DNA from: Bacillota bacterium
Lineage (GTDB): Bacteria > Bacillota_A > Clostridia > DSM-8532
Length of the DNA stretch: 5,620 nucleotides
Direction of reading: 5' to 3'
Assembly (NCBI GenBank): GCA_023424865.1
Contig: JAFADM010000582.1
Location: 1-5,620 of the forward strand
Part shown: piece after piece, positions 1 to 5,620 of the stretch
Layout of the letters: each line of letters starts with the position of its first letter
Numbering within the stretch: position 1 is the first letter of the stretch
Program-made: the position numbers and the translations under genes
Notes under the pieces: model-generated
The model's database searches: none
What the model saw: the letters and a program-made list of their open reading frames with translations, nothing else
What the model was told of the DNA's origin: nothing

Positions 1-36
1 CCCCATGGATAAGGGTTGGTTTTGATTTAAAGTTGA

Positions 37-42
37 AAGGGG
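37..42 (+). promoter_or_regulatory. Ribosome binding site of the beta-mannosidase gene
   Basis: AAGGGG lies 7 bases before the ATG at position 50, a good Shine-Dalgarno match and spacing that supports this start. The 49-base leader is too short to show a convincing promoter. One frame (from base 3) stays open to a TAG at 60-62 and another ends in TGA at 23-25, so the tail of an upstream co-transcribed gene could lie here, but it is too short to recognise. Confidence 0.75.
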
Positions 43-49
43 AAAAGCA

Positions 50-2587
50 ATGGATAGGTTAGATTTGAATGAGTACTGGCAGCTTCGCAGTGAAGAGCTG
101 TCCGTCGGTCCCAAATGGCATGCGGCGATTTCACTTAAAAAGGAGGACTGGCTGGATTGCAGCCTGCCCTGTGATGTTCGTATGCCCCTCATTGAAGGAG
201 GAATTATTCGGGATCCTGTTGTAGCTGACTACTCCAATGAATCCGAATGGATCGAAAACAAATCCTGGTGGTTCTCAAAAGCTTTTTACATAACCTCCGA
301 CCAGTTGGAAGCAGATCGCCTGGAGCTTCATTTGGAAAGTCTGGACAGCGAGGCGGATATTTTTCTCAATCAAGTGGAGCTGGGACATCACCGAAGTACC
401 TTCTATCCCTTTACAGCAGACGTAAAGTCCTATTTAAAGGAAGGAGAAAACCAGCTTCTCATAAGGCTTACCTCCGGCCTTGAGAATTACACGGCTCAGG
501 ATTTGGCTTCAGCCCATGGTACTGTTTCTACCGAAAAAAAGCAAAACAGGGGGGAGCGGGGAGATGAACGCCGCGCTATGGTGCGTAAACCCCAGTATGC
601 CTATGGTTGGGATTGGGGACCCAGGGTGGCTACCTGCGGCATTATGAAGGGAGCCTATCTGTTAATAGAAAAAAGTGTCTCCATCGGAAAGCTTCATGCC
701 GTAACACTCCAAACGGAGCCCAAGGTGCTGGTCAGACTGGAAGCAGAGCTTGAAAACCTACATCCCTTCTCTGAAAAGGAAGGAGTTATGGCACTGGCGC
801 TTTTTCATGGCAATGACCAGGTACTGGAAGTTCGCAGAGAGCTTGTACTAAAGTCAGGCTTGAATTTTGTATCGGAGACGGTGGAAATTCCCAATGCCCG
901 ACTGTGGTGGCCTAACGGCTGGGGGGAACAGCCTCTTTACCATGCCCGGTTAACCCTTCGGGATGAAAAGGGGGCGCAAAGCCAGGCGGAGTGCCGGTTT
1001 GGTATAAGGACCCTGCGTCTTTGCCGGGAGCCTTTAAATCCTAAGGAGCGCTCCTTTTTCATAGAGGTCAACGGTGTTCCCATCTTCTGCAAAGGAGCCA
1101 ACTGGATTCCTGCCGACTCCCTTTATGCCAGGGTAAGCGATGAAAAATACACCACTCTGGTGGAGGAAGCCCAAAGAGCGCATTTCAACATGCTGAGGAT
1201 ATGGGGCGGAGGTCTTTATGAGCGGGATGTATTTTATGACCGGTGTGATGAAAAGGGAATACTAATCTGGCATGATTTCATGTTTGCCTGTGCCATGTAC
1301 CCGGACCATCTGGAATGGTTTCAAAGGGAAGTGGAAAAGGAGATGGATTATCAGACGCGCAGGCTTCGCAATCACCCCTCTCTGGCGCTTTGGTGCGGCA
1401 ATAATGAAATTCATTGGGGGTTTGATGAATGGTGGAAAGGCCTGTCCAGAGGTCTGTCCCTGGGAGGGGCTTTTGTGTGGAATACCCTTGCGCCAAGAAT
1501 TATACATAACAATTGCCCTGAGACACCTTACTGGAATTCCTCACCTTACGGCGGAGAGCACCCCAACTCCTCTGTGGCCGGAGATCGGCATCACTGGGGC
1601 GACTGCACCATGAATCCGGATATGGAAAAGCGCATTACGCCGGAGGAGTACGATAAGGTTACGGCAAAATTTGTCTCGGAATACGGTTATGTGGGCCCCT
1701 GCAAGAAATCCTCTGTACTAAGGTATTACGGAAGCGACGGTGTTGACCGGAAAAGCCTTATCTGGAGCCTCCATAATAATACCTTTGAGAAGGATACCGT
1801 TAATGCGGGCATTTCAAAACATTATCTTCCCTCCGAGGATCTGGCTTTGGATAACTATCTTTTGTATGCAGGCCTGTGTCAAGGGCTTATGTACGGCTAT
1901 TCCCTGGAGGCCCTGCGCTTTAAAACAGGCTGCGGGGGAGCGCTTTTCTGGATGTACAGCGACTGTTGGGGCGAAGTTGGATGGACCATACTGGATTATT
2001 ACCTCACGCGAAAAATAGCCTACCCCTTTGTTAAGAGGGCTTTTGAACCTGTAAAGCTTATTTTGAGAGAAGTTGATGAAAAGATAGTGGCTATGGGCAT
2101 AAACGATACGCCGAATACGGTTGCTTTTGAAGCGGAATGCGGCTACCTTACCTTTGATGGAACCCGGAAGCTTGCCAAAACAATCGCTCTTGAGCTAAAG
2201 CCTCATTCAAGGGAGCCGGTTCTTCGTTTTGAGAAAAAGCCTGAGGATTATAAAAAGGGCTGCCTTTTCGTAAGGCCTCTTGATAATTCACAACAGGTTA
2301 AACCCGCTATTTTGCGAACCGGTGTATTCAGAGAATTGGACCTTCCCCAGGCCAGGCTTTCTGTGTCCGGCTTCAGGCTGGAGGAGGGTAAGGGAGAATT
2401 TATCGTTGAGGCTCAAAGCTATGCCCATGGAGTTCACTTTAAGTGCGAGGATGTAGTTCGCTTTTCCGACGAATATTTTGATCTGTTGCCCGGAGAAAAG
2501 AGATACGTTCAGATGGAGCTGCCGGAAGGGGCATCCCCACCTGATACTGTAAAGGCATACGCCATAAATAATGTCTTGTACAAATAA
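50..2587 (+). CDS. Beta-mannosidase, glycoside hydrolase family 2 (845 aa)
   Basis: This enzyme probably removes terminal beta-D-mannose from short manno-oligosaccharides or beta-mannosides with retention of configuration. The layout is that of GH2 beta-mannosidases: an N-terminal jelly-roll sugar-binding domain (about 1-205, ending with the RKPQYAYGWDWGP motif at 179-191), an immunoglobulin-like domain (about 210-325), a TIM-barrel catalytic domain (about 330-665) and C-terminal beta-sandwich domains. GANWIPAD (349-356) and NMLRIWGGGLYE (380-391) are family hallmarks. The acid/base is E453 in CGNNE, and the nucleophile is probably E544 in SEYG; their 91-residue spacing fits the family. No signal peptide is visible, so it should act in the cytoplasm on imported sugars. 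Length is normal for the family and no frame break is seen. The ATG has a good ribosome binding site. The ROK regulator downstream suggests sugar-responsive control. The GH2 assignment is very secure; beta-mannosidase rather than another GH2 activity is strongly favoured by the motifs. Confidence 0.95.
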   Translation: MDRLDLNEYWQLRSEELSVGPKWHAAISLKKEDWLDCSLPCDVRMPLIEGGIIRDPVVADYSNESEWIENKSWWFSKAFYITSDQLEADRLELHLESLDSEADIFLNQVELGHHRSTFYPFTADVKSYLKEGENQLLIRLTSGLENYTAQDLASAHGTVSTEKKQNRGERGDERRAMVRKPQYAYGWDWGPRVATCGIMKGAYLLIEKSVSIGKLHAVTLQTEPKVLVRLEAELENLHPFSEKEGVMALALFHGNDQVLEVRRELVLKSGLNFVSETVEIPNARLWWPNGWGEQPLYHARLTLRDEKGAQSQAECRFGIRTLRLCREPLNPKERSFFIEVNGVPIFCKGANWIPADSLYARVSDEKYTTLVEEAQRAHFNMLRIWGGGLYERDVFYDRCDEKGILIWHDFMFACAMYPDHLEWFQREVEKEMDYQTRRLRNHPSLALWCGNNEIHWGFDEWWKGLSRGLSLGGAFVWNTLAPRIIHNNCPETPYWNSSPYGGEHPNSSVAGDRHHWGDCTMNPDMEKRITPEEYDKVTAKFVSEYGYVGPCKKSSVLRYYGSDGVDRKSLIWSLHNNTFEKDTVNAGISKHYLPSEDLALDNYLLYAGLCQGLMYGYSLEALRFKTGCGGALFWMYSDCWGEVGWTILDYYLTRKIAYPFVKRAFEPVKLILREVDEKIVAMGINDTPNTVAFEAECGYLTFDGTRKLAKTIALELKPHSREPVLRFEKKPEDYKKGCLFVRPLDNSQQVKPAILRTGVFRELDLPQARLSVSGFRLEEGKGEFIVEAQSYAHGVHFKCEDVVRFSDEYFDLLPGEKRYVQMELPEGASPPDTVKAYAINNVLYK

Positions 2588-2637
2588 TCTTTTACTTGGA
2601 ATTTAACCTAACAACCCACACATAACATCTGAGCGCA

Positions 2638-2697
2638 GGAGTAAGGCTTATGTCTTGTATACAGTCGAGGGGTGGGGCGGACATAAAGCCTTACTCC
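2638..2697 (+). repeat. Long inverted repeat (hairpin 1) after the beta-mannosidase gene
   Basis: The left arm 2638-2654 and the right arm 2680-2697 are reverse complements over 17 base pairs, with one extra A in the right arm as the only bulge. The 25-base loop is G-rich on its right side and holds the palindrome TGTATACA (2656-2663). The stem starts 50 bases after the beta-mannosidase stop. A T-rich stretch (2705-2714) begins 7 bases beyond the stem, so this could act as an imperfect intrinsic terminator for the beta-mannosidase transcript. The large loop and the spacer before the T run are not typical. It could instead be a copy of an extragenic palindromic repeat or a structured 3' untranslated element that protects the mRNA. 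The inverted repeat is seen directly; its function is inferred. Confidence 0.8.
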
Positions 2698-2712
2698 ATG
2701 TTGCTTTCTTTT

Positions 2713-2735
2713 TTCGGCTTCCGAACGAAGCCGAA
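2713..2735 (+). repeat. Perfect 9-bp inverted repeat (hairpin 2)
   Basis: TTCGGCTTC (2713-2721) and GAAGCCGAA (2727-2735) form a perfect 9-bp stem with the 5-base loop CGAAC. A six-T run (2709-2714) lies before the stem rather than after it, and no T run follows on either strand, so it is not a standard terminator. It ends 12 bases before the candidate -35 box of the ROK gene. It could be an operator for autoregulation, or it could cooperate with hairpin 1 at the end of the beta-mannosidase mRNA. It shares the GGCTT/AAGCC half-sites of hairpin 1. Confidence 0.75.
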
Positions 2736-2747
2736 TATTCAATCTAT

Positions 2748-2777
2748 TTGACTTTTAAGGTCTTCCGGTAGTAAGAT
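2748..2777 (+). promoter_or_regulatory. Candidate sigma-A promoter for the ROK regulator gene
   Basis: TTGACT (2748-2753, five of six consensus bases) is followed after 18 bases by TAAGAT (2772-2777, four of six). Transcription would start near 2784, giving a leader of about 30 bases. It is the best -35/-10 pair I found in the gap, but the spacing is one base longer than ideal and the -10 box is only moderate. It implies that the regulator can be transcribed independently of the beta-mannosidase gene. Confidence 0.45.
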
Positions 2778-2805
2778 ACCACCTGTAAGCCCATTCTTTA
2801 CCGGA
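2764..2805 (+). promoter_or_regulatory. Split inverted repeat over the ROK promoter (possible operator)
   Basis: TCCGGTA (2764-2770) is repeated in inverted form as TACCGGA (2799-2805), with 28 bases between. The left half lies in the -35/-10 spacer and the right half overlaps the ribosome binding site. A second, smaller symmetry (GGTA 2767-2770 with TACC 2777-2780) is nested in it. Half-sites placed like this could bind a regulator, perhaps the ROK protein itself, but seven-base repeats this far apart can arise by chance. Confidence 0.25.
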
Positions 2806-2806
2806 G
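2803..2806 (+). promoter_or_regulatory. Ribosome binding site of the ROK regulator gene
   Basis: GGAG lies 9 bases before the ATG at 2816. It supports this start over the ATG at 2808, which is one base from the site and is followed in frame by AAG and TAA. Confidence 0.6.
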
Positions 2807-2815
2807 TATGAAGTA

Positions 2816-4039
2816 ATGAAGGATAATAACCTCCTGAGAGGAGCCAACCACCAATCCACCAAAACCCAGAACCGGGCGTTGATTTTAAAATTAATCTGTA
2901 CGGGATCCGCGGTTTCCCGCATTGACCTGTCACGGCAGACGGGTCTTAGCAAAATGGCCATTACCAATTTGGTCAATGAGCTGCTCTCGGAAGGGTATGT
3001 GGTTGAAGGGGAAGGCCGGGAAATGCCGGATAAGGGAACTGCCACCGGAAGAAGGCCCGTGGTGCTTTCACCGGACACGGAAAGCAGGGGTGTAATTGGT
3101 CTCTACATTTCAAGAGATTATGCAACTGCAATCCTTTCCAATTTTAAATGTCATATTCTTGAAAAATTTACCGTAAGCTTTGCTTACGAGGAAACGCCGG
3201 AATCCTTTTGCGAAAAATTAATAAGCCTGATTGGAGATGTTATGGCTTCTCCGAATGCCGGGAAGAGAAAGCTGGAGGGTATAGGAGTGGCCTGCATCGG
3301 CCCGCTGGACAGCAGAGAGGGTGTTATACTTGAGCCCCCCAATTTTCACATGCTTAAAAGCATCGCAGTGGGTAGTCTCCTTAAAAAGACCTTTAACCTT
3401 CCGGTTTATGTGGACAACGACATGAATGCTGCCGCATTGGCAGAGAGGCTTTACGGCAAGGGCAAGGATGTAAGCCACTTTGTTTATGTGGGTATTACAA
3501 ACGGCATCGGAGCGGGTATTATTTCAGGAGAACAGCTTTTTTCAGGGGAAAGGGGCTTCAGCGGAGAAATAGGGCATACCACCATTCATTATGAGGGACC
3601 CAAATGTGCCTGCGGCAATAACGGCTGCCTTGAGCTTTATGCCAGCCTGCCGGTCATTGTTTCTCAGGCAGCCAATGCCCTTGACCTTGGAATGGATTCC
3701 ATGCTGAAGAATTATAAGAACCTTTCCTGGGAAGCCATTGTGGAATGCGCCCAAAAAGAGGATAAGCTTGCCTTGAGCCTTATTGACAGGATATGTCTTT
3801 ATGGGGCCATAGGCCTTGTTTCCGTAGTAAATATTTTTGATCCCCAGGTCATTTATCTGGGCCATGAATTTGCCCTGGCAGGAGACATGGCGGCGCAAAA
3901 GCTGGAGGGATATATTAAGGATAAAACCATGAGCAGCCGATACAAAACCGTACCGGTGGAGATCTCCGCCTTTGGTGAAAAGGCGCCCCTGACGGGCGCC
4001 TCCGCACTGGTGCTGGACAGGCTGTTTAAAGGCATTTAA
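2816..4039 (+). CDS. ROK-family transcriptional regulator (407 aa)
   Basis: This is probably a sugar-responsive DNA-binding repressor of the NagC/Mlc/XylR type. Residues about 18-66 form a winged helix-turn-helix (recognition region near SRQTGLSKMAITNLVNELL), and GRRP (78-81) is the usual link to the effector domain. The ROK sugar-kinase-like domain covers about 91-405. It shows the VDNDMNAAALAE segment (199-210), with D202 at the place of the kinase catalytic Asp, and the zinc site H254, C264, C266, C271 within GHTTIHYEGPKCACGNNGC. The phosphate loop, DxGGTK in ROK kinases, is replaced by a degenerate GLYISRD (95-101), as in ROK repressors, so kinase activity is unlikely. Its position just after the beta-mannosidase gene suggests it controls beta-mannoside use; the ligand cannot be read from the sequence. 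Length is typical of the family and the frame is intact. Confidence 0.93.
   Translation: MKDNNLLRGANHQSTKTQNRALILKLICTGSAVSRIDLSRQTGLSKMAITNLVNELLSEGYVVEGEGREMPDKGTATGRRPVVLSPDTESRGVIGLYISRDYATAILSNFKCHILEKFTVSFAYEETPESFCEKLISLIGDVMASPNAGKRKLEGIGVACIGPLDSREGVILEPPNFHMLKSIAVGSLLKKTFNLPVYVDNDMNAAALAERLYGKGKDVSHFVYVGITNGIGAGIISGEQLFSGERGFSGEIGHTTIHYEGPKCACGNNGCLELYASLPVIVSQAANALDLGMDSMLKNYKNLSWEAIVECAQKEDKLALSLIDRICLYGAIGLVSVVNIFDPQVIYLGHEFALAGDMAAQKLEGYIKDKTMSSRYKTVPVEISAFGEKAPLTGASALVLDRLFKGI
3978..4001 (-). terminator. Candidate intrinsic terminator of the M20-Dabb operon, inside the ROK gene
   Basis: AGGCGCCC (3981-3988) and GGGCGCCT (3994-4001) form a perfect 8-bp, very GC-rich stem with a 5-base loop. 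Read on the minus strand it ends in TTTT (one stem base plus 3980-3978), giving a hairpin with a short U tail 57 bases beyond the stop of the Dabb gene. No T run follows on the plus strand, so it would act only on the minus-strand operon. The same bases encode the conserved KAPLTGAS stretch (389-396) of the ROK protein, so the symmetry may be a by-product of codon choice. The U tail is short for a strong terminator. Confidence 0.35.
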
Positions 4040-4058
4040 ACGGCTTGAAGCCTATTTC

Positions 4059-4358
4059 TTATTCTAAAAAGTCAAGGCAGCGCCTGTCCTTTGTTACTGA
4101 ACCTACAAAGGAGCCTGCCTTTTTATGTTCCGGATGAATCTGATAGGCAGCCAGTGCCTCTTCCGTTTCAAAAAGGCTGTTTAGAACAATTTCAGCATTG
4201 CTGGAAGGCAGCGGGGACACAATCACCGTTAATTCCTGTATGCCCTCAATAACGCTCTTTAAAGCCTCCAGGTCCTTCTTGATTTTTAGACCGTGACCGG
4301 CTTTTTCCTCCGGTGTCAGTTCTTCCTTAAAATTCCATGATACGATGTGTCTGACCAT
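4059..4358 (-). CDS. Dabb (stress-responsive alpha/beta barrel) domain protein (99 aa)
   Basis: This small single-domain protein matches the Dabb family, ferredoxin-like folds that dimerise into an alpha/beta barrel. Most members have no known function; some relatives are stress-induced or catalyse polyketide or aromatic chemistry. Visible hallmarks are the start MVRHIVSWNFK with its conserved His (H4), the SLFETEEALAAYQIHPEHKK stretch (61-80) with the HPEH motif (H75-H78), and the C-terminal DRRCLDFLE. It is about the normal size for the family. No signal peptide or membrane segment is visible, so it is cytoplasmic. The start at 4358 is chosen because the family N-terminus begins there and a strong ribosome binding site precedes it; the frame stays open to an ATG at 4415, but that would add 19 residues without support. 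It follows the M20 gene by 74 bp on the same strand, probably in one operon. Its substrate is unknown. Confidence 0.88.
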   Translation of the reverse strand: MVRHIVSWNFKEELTPEEKAGHGLKIKKDLEALKSVIEGIQELTVIVSPLPSSNAEIVLNSLFETEEALAAYQIHPEHKKAGSFVGSVTKDRRCLDFLE

Positions 4359-4363
4359 TTTAA

Positions 4364-4369
4364 CCTCCT
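4364..4369 (-). promoter_or_regulatory. Ribosome binding site deciding the Dabb start
   Basis: Read on the minus strand, AGGAGG ends 5 bases before the ATG at 4358. This perfect Shine-Dalgarno core fixes the start there and argues against the in-frame ATG at 4415. Confidence 0.85.
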
Positions 4370-4432
4370 GAGTATTTATTGTTGTAATAACGAATCTAAC
4401 AATCTTTTGTTGCACTAACGGGTTTGAACTTA

Positions 4433-5554
4433 TTACGAAAGCATGAACGAAACAAATTGCCTCATTCCCTCCACCAATGAATTCAATTCGATGTACTCAT
4501 GAATGGAATGGGCTTTTCCGCCTCGTCGTATGCCAAAGGAAACGGCGGGTATTCCCATACTCAAGGGGATGTTGGCATCGGTGCTTGAACAATGAAATGA
4601 GGTTTCAAGTCCTTCGGCAGCTCTTACGATGAGAAGTCTTTTTTCCAGTTCCGTTTTGGGAGCATCCTCTCCGCAGGGCCGTATGCCCAGCAGCGTTAGC
4701 TTTATCTCCGAGCCATCCCTTTTCTTTATTCCCCGGATGATATCAAGGATGCTTTTATCCAGTGCTTCGAGGCATTCTGAGGATTCGGAGCGAAGGTCCA
4801 GCAAAAATTCCGCACTGCCGGCTATGGTGTTGACAGAGGTTCCACCTTTTATAGTTCCAATATTATAGGTTGTTTTGGACTCAAAGGAGGGGATGAATTG
4901 GTAAATCTGATTAATAATGCAGGATGCCAGCGCAATGGCGTTGTCCTTTCCGAAATCGCTCCAGCTGTGGCCTCCATGGGTTTGTATTTCAACGCGATAG
5001 CGCTTGGAGCCTACCGCTCTGTTGACAAATGCATCACAGCCTCCGTCCACGGCAATGACTTCGTCAATACGGTTGTGCCATTGGGACATTATGTGCCTTA
5101 TGCCCTTGAGATTTCCCAGCCCTTCCTCACCAACGTCAAAAGCAAAGAGAATATCGGAAGGAGGCTTTATTGAAAGCTCAAGAAACATTTTAATAATGAA
5201 CATGAGACCAGCCGCATTGGCACAGTTGTCTCCGCAGGAGGGAGCATACATTTTATTCGCCTCAATGCGGGGGCAGATGTTCTCAATATCACTAAAAACC
5301 GTATCGATGTGCGCACAGTAAAGAGGAAGCTTCCCGCTTGTTTCTCCGCTCAGTAGAAACACCACATTCCCTGCCTCGTCACAATAGGCTTCACCTGCTC
5401 CCGCGTTATGGAGCCAATGGAGTATATACTCTGCCTTGGCCTTTTCAAAGCCGGTGGGCGAAGCTATGGTACAAAGCTTTGCAATGAGGCTGACGAGTTC
5501 CTCTTTATGATTTTCAATATACCGGTGAATTTCGTGCTTAACCGTTCTTTCCAT
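4433..5554 (-). CDS. M20-family metallopeptidase/hydrolase (373 aa)
   Basis: This is a two-zinc amidohydrolase of the M20 clan, related to peptidase T-like and acetylornithine deacetylase-like enzymes. It would cleave a peptide or N-acyl bond in the cytoplasm; the exact substrate cannot be read. Visible site residues are H82 and D84 in AHIDT, the bridging D109 in GDN, the catalytic E143 and ligand E144 in GEEG, D170 in AVDGG and H349 in GKAHSIHE. All expected metal ligands are present, so it should be active. The lid/dimerisation domain spans about 180-295, with GGHSWSDFG (194-202) and GTIKGGTSVNTIAGSAEF (233-250). No signal peptide is seen. The ATG at 5554 is preceded only by a weak GGAA-like site about 8 bases upstream. 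The length is slightly short of classical PepT but normal for M20. It is the first gene of the minus-strand pair with Dabb and has no evident link to mannoside use. Alternative labels are dipeptidase, tripeptidase or N-acyl amino acid deacylase. Confidence 0.9.
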   Translation of the reverse strand: MERTVKHEIHRYIENHKEELVSLIAKLCTIASPTGFEKAKAEYILHWLHNAGAGEAYCDEAGNVVFLLSGETSGKLPLYCAHIDTVFSDIENICPRIEANKMYAPSCGDNCANAAGLMFIIKMFLELSIKPPSDILFAFDVGEEGLGNLKGIRHIMSQWHNRIDEVIAVDGGCDAFVNRAVGSKRYRVEIQTHGGHSWSDFGKDNAIALASCIINQIYQFIPSFESKTTYNIGTIKGGTSVNTIAGSAEFLLDLRSESSECLEALDKSILDIIRGIKKRDGSEIKLTLLGIRPCGEDAPKTELEKRLLIVRAAEGLETSFHCSSTDANIPLSMGIPAVSFGIRRGGKAHSIHEYIELNSLVEGMRQFVSFMLS

Positions 5555-5620
5555 AGCGTGTTTTCCAATGCTTTCTGCTATTAATAATAAAAAGGTGCTT
5601 CATTTATATGCTGTAAGCTT

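Noticed and set aside
1..49. C-terminal end of an upstream gene
   Set aside because: Two frames end in TAA (10-12) or TGA (23-25) and a third runs on to 62, but there is too little sequence to decide which, if any, is coding.
1262..1613. Open frames on both strands inside the beta-mannosidase gene
   Set aside because: They lie wholly within an unmistakable GH2 catalytic domain, show no family motifs and have no independent start signals; they are shadows of the real frame.
2808..2816. Two-codon minimal ORF (ATG-AAG-TAA) just before and overlapping the ROK start
   Set aside because: Its ATG is one base from the Shine-Dalgarno site, too close for initiation, so it is most likely chance.
4040..4058. 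Bidirectional terminator between the ROK and Dabb genes
   Set aside because: The GGCTT-G-AAGCC palindrome leaves only about three stem pairs once a loop is allowed, and the following T-rich stretch on the plus strand is interrupted; too weak to annotate as a terminator.
4378..4403. ATTGTT...AACAAT inverted repeat between the M20 and Dabb genes, and possible promoter there
   Set aside because: Only six bases per arm in A/T-rich DNA with a 14-base spacer, and the best -35/-10 pair is poor; not enough to call an operator or an internal promoter.
4359..4415. N-terminal extension of the Dabb gene to the ATG at 4415
   Set aside because: The added 19 residues do not resemble the family N-terminus, and the perfect AGGAGG site sits directly before the ATG at 4358.
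5555..5620. Promoter of the M20 gene on the minus strand
   Set aside because: TATTAT-like and TATAAA-like -10 words are visible in the A/T-rich stretch, but no acceptable -35 box at the right spacing lies inside the window.

Overview
The window holds four protein-coding genes in two convergent blocks and looks like part of a Bacillota (Firmicutes) chromosome, most likely a plant-polysaccharide-using member of Clostridia. The basis is strong purine-rich Shine-Dalgarno sites, short gaps, moderate G+C judged by eye, and the gene types. The lineage is an inference, because no rRNA or other marker gene is present.

Left block, plus strand. A short leader (1-49) is followed by a complete cytoplasmic-type GH2 beta-mannosidase (50-2587). 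A 228-bp gap (2588-2815) then carries two separate inverted repeats (2638-2697 and 2713-2735) and a plausible promoter (2748-2777). It leads into a complete ROK-family transcriptional regulator (2816-4039) with an N-terminal winged helix and a C-terminal sugar-kinase-like domain. The simplest reading is a sugar-use unit: beta-mannosidase releases mannose from imported beta-mannosides, and the ROK protein senses a sugar and controls this gene and perhaps a transporter left of the window.

Right block, minus strand. An M20-family metallohydrolase (5554-4433) is followed after 74 bp by a small Dabb-domain (stress-responsive alpha/beta barrel) protein (4358-4059). They are probably co-transcribed. 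The block converges on the ROK gene with only 19 bp between stop codons. A GC-rich hairpin with a short U tail on the minus strand lies inside the 3' end of the ROK gene (3978-4001) and may terminate this operon.

I see no CRISPR array, transposase, tRNA, rRNA or phage gene, and no clearly new biological system. The least ordinary material is non-coding: the two hairpins in the 2588-2815 gap, which share GGCTT/AAGCC half-sites with each other and with the small palindrome in the ROK/Dabb gap, and the candidate intragenic terminator.
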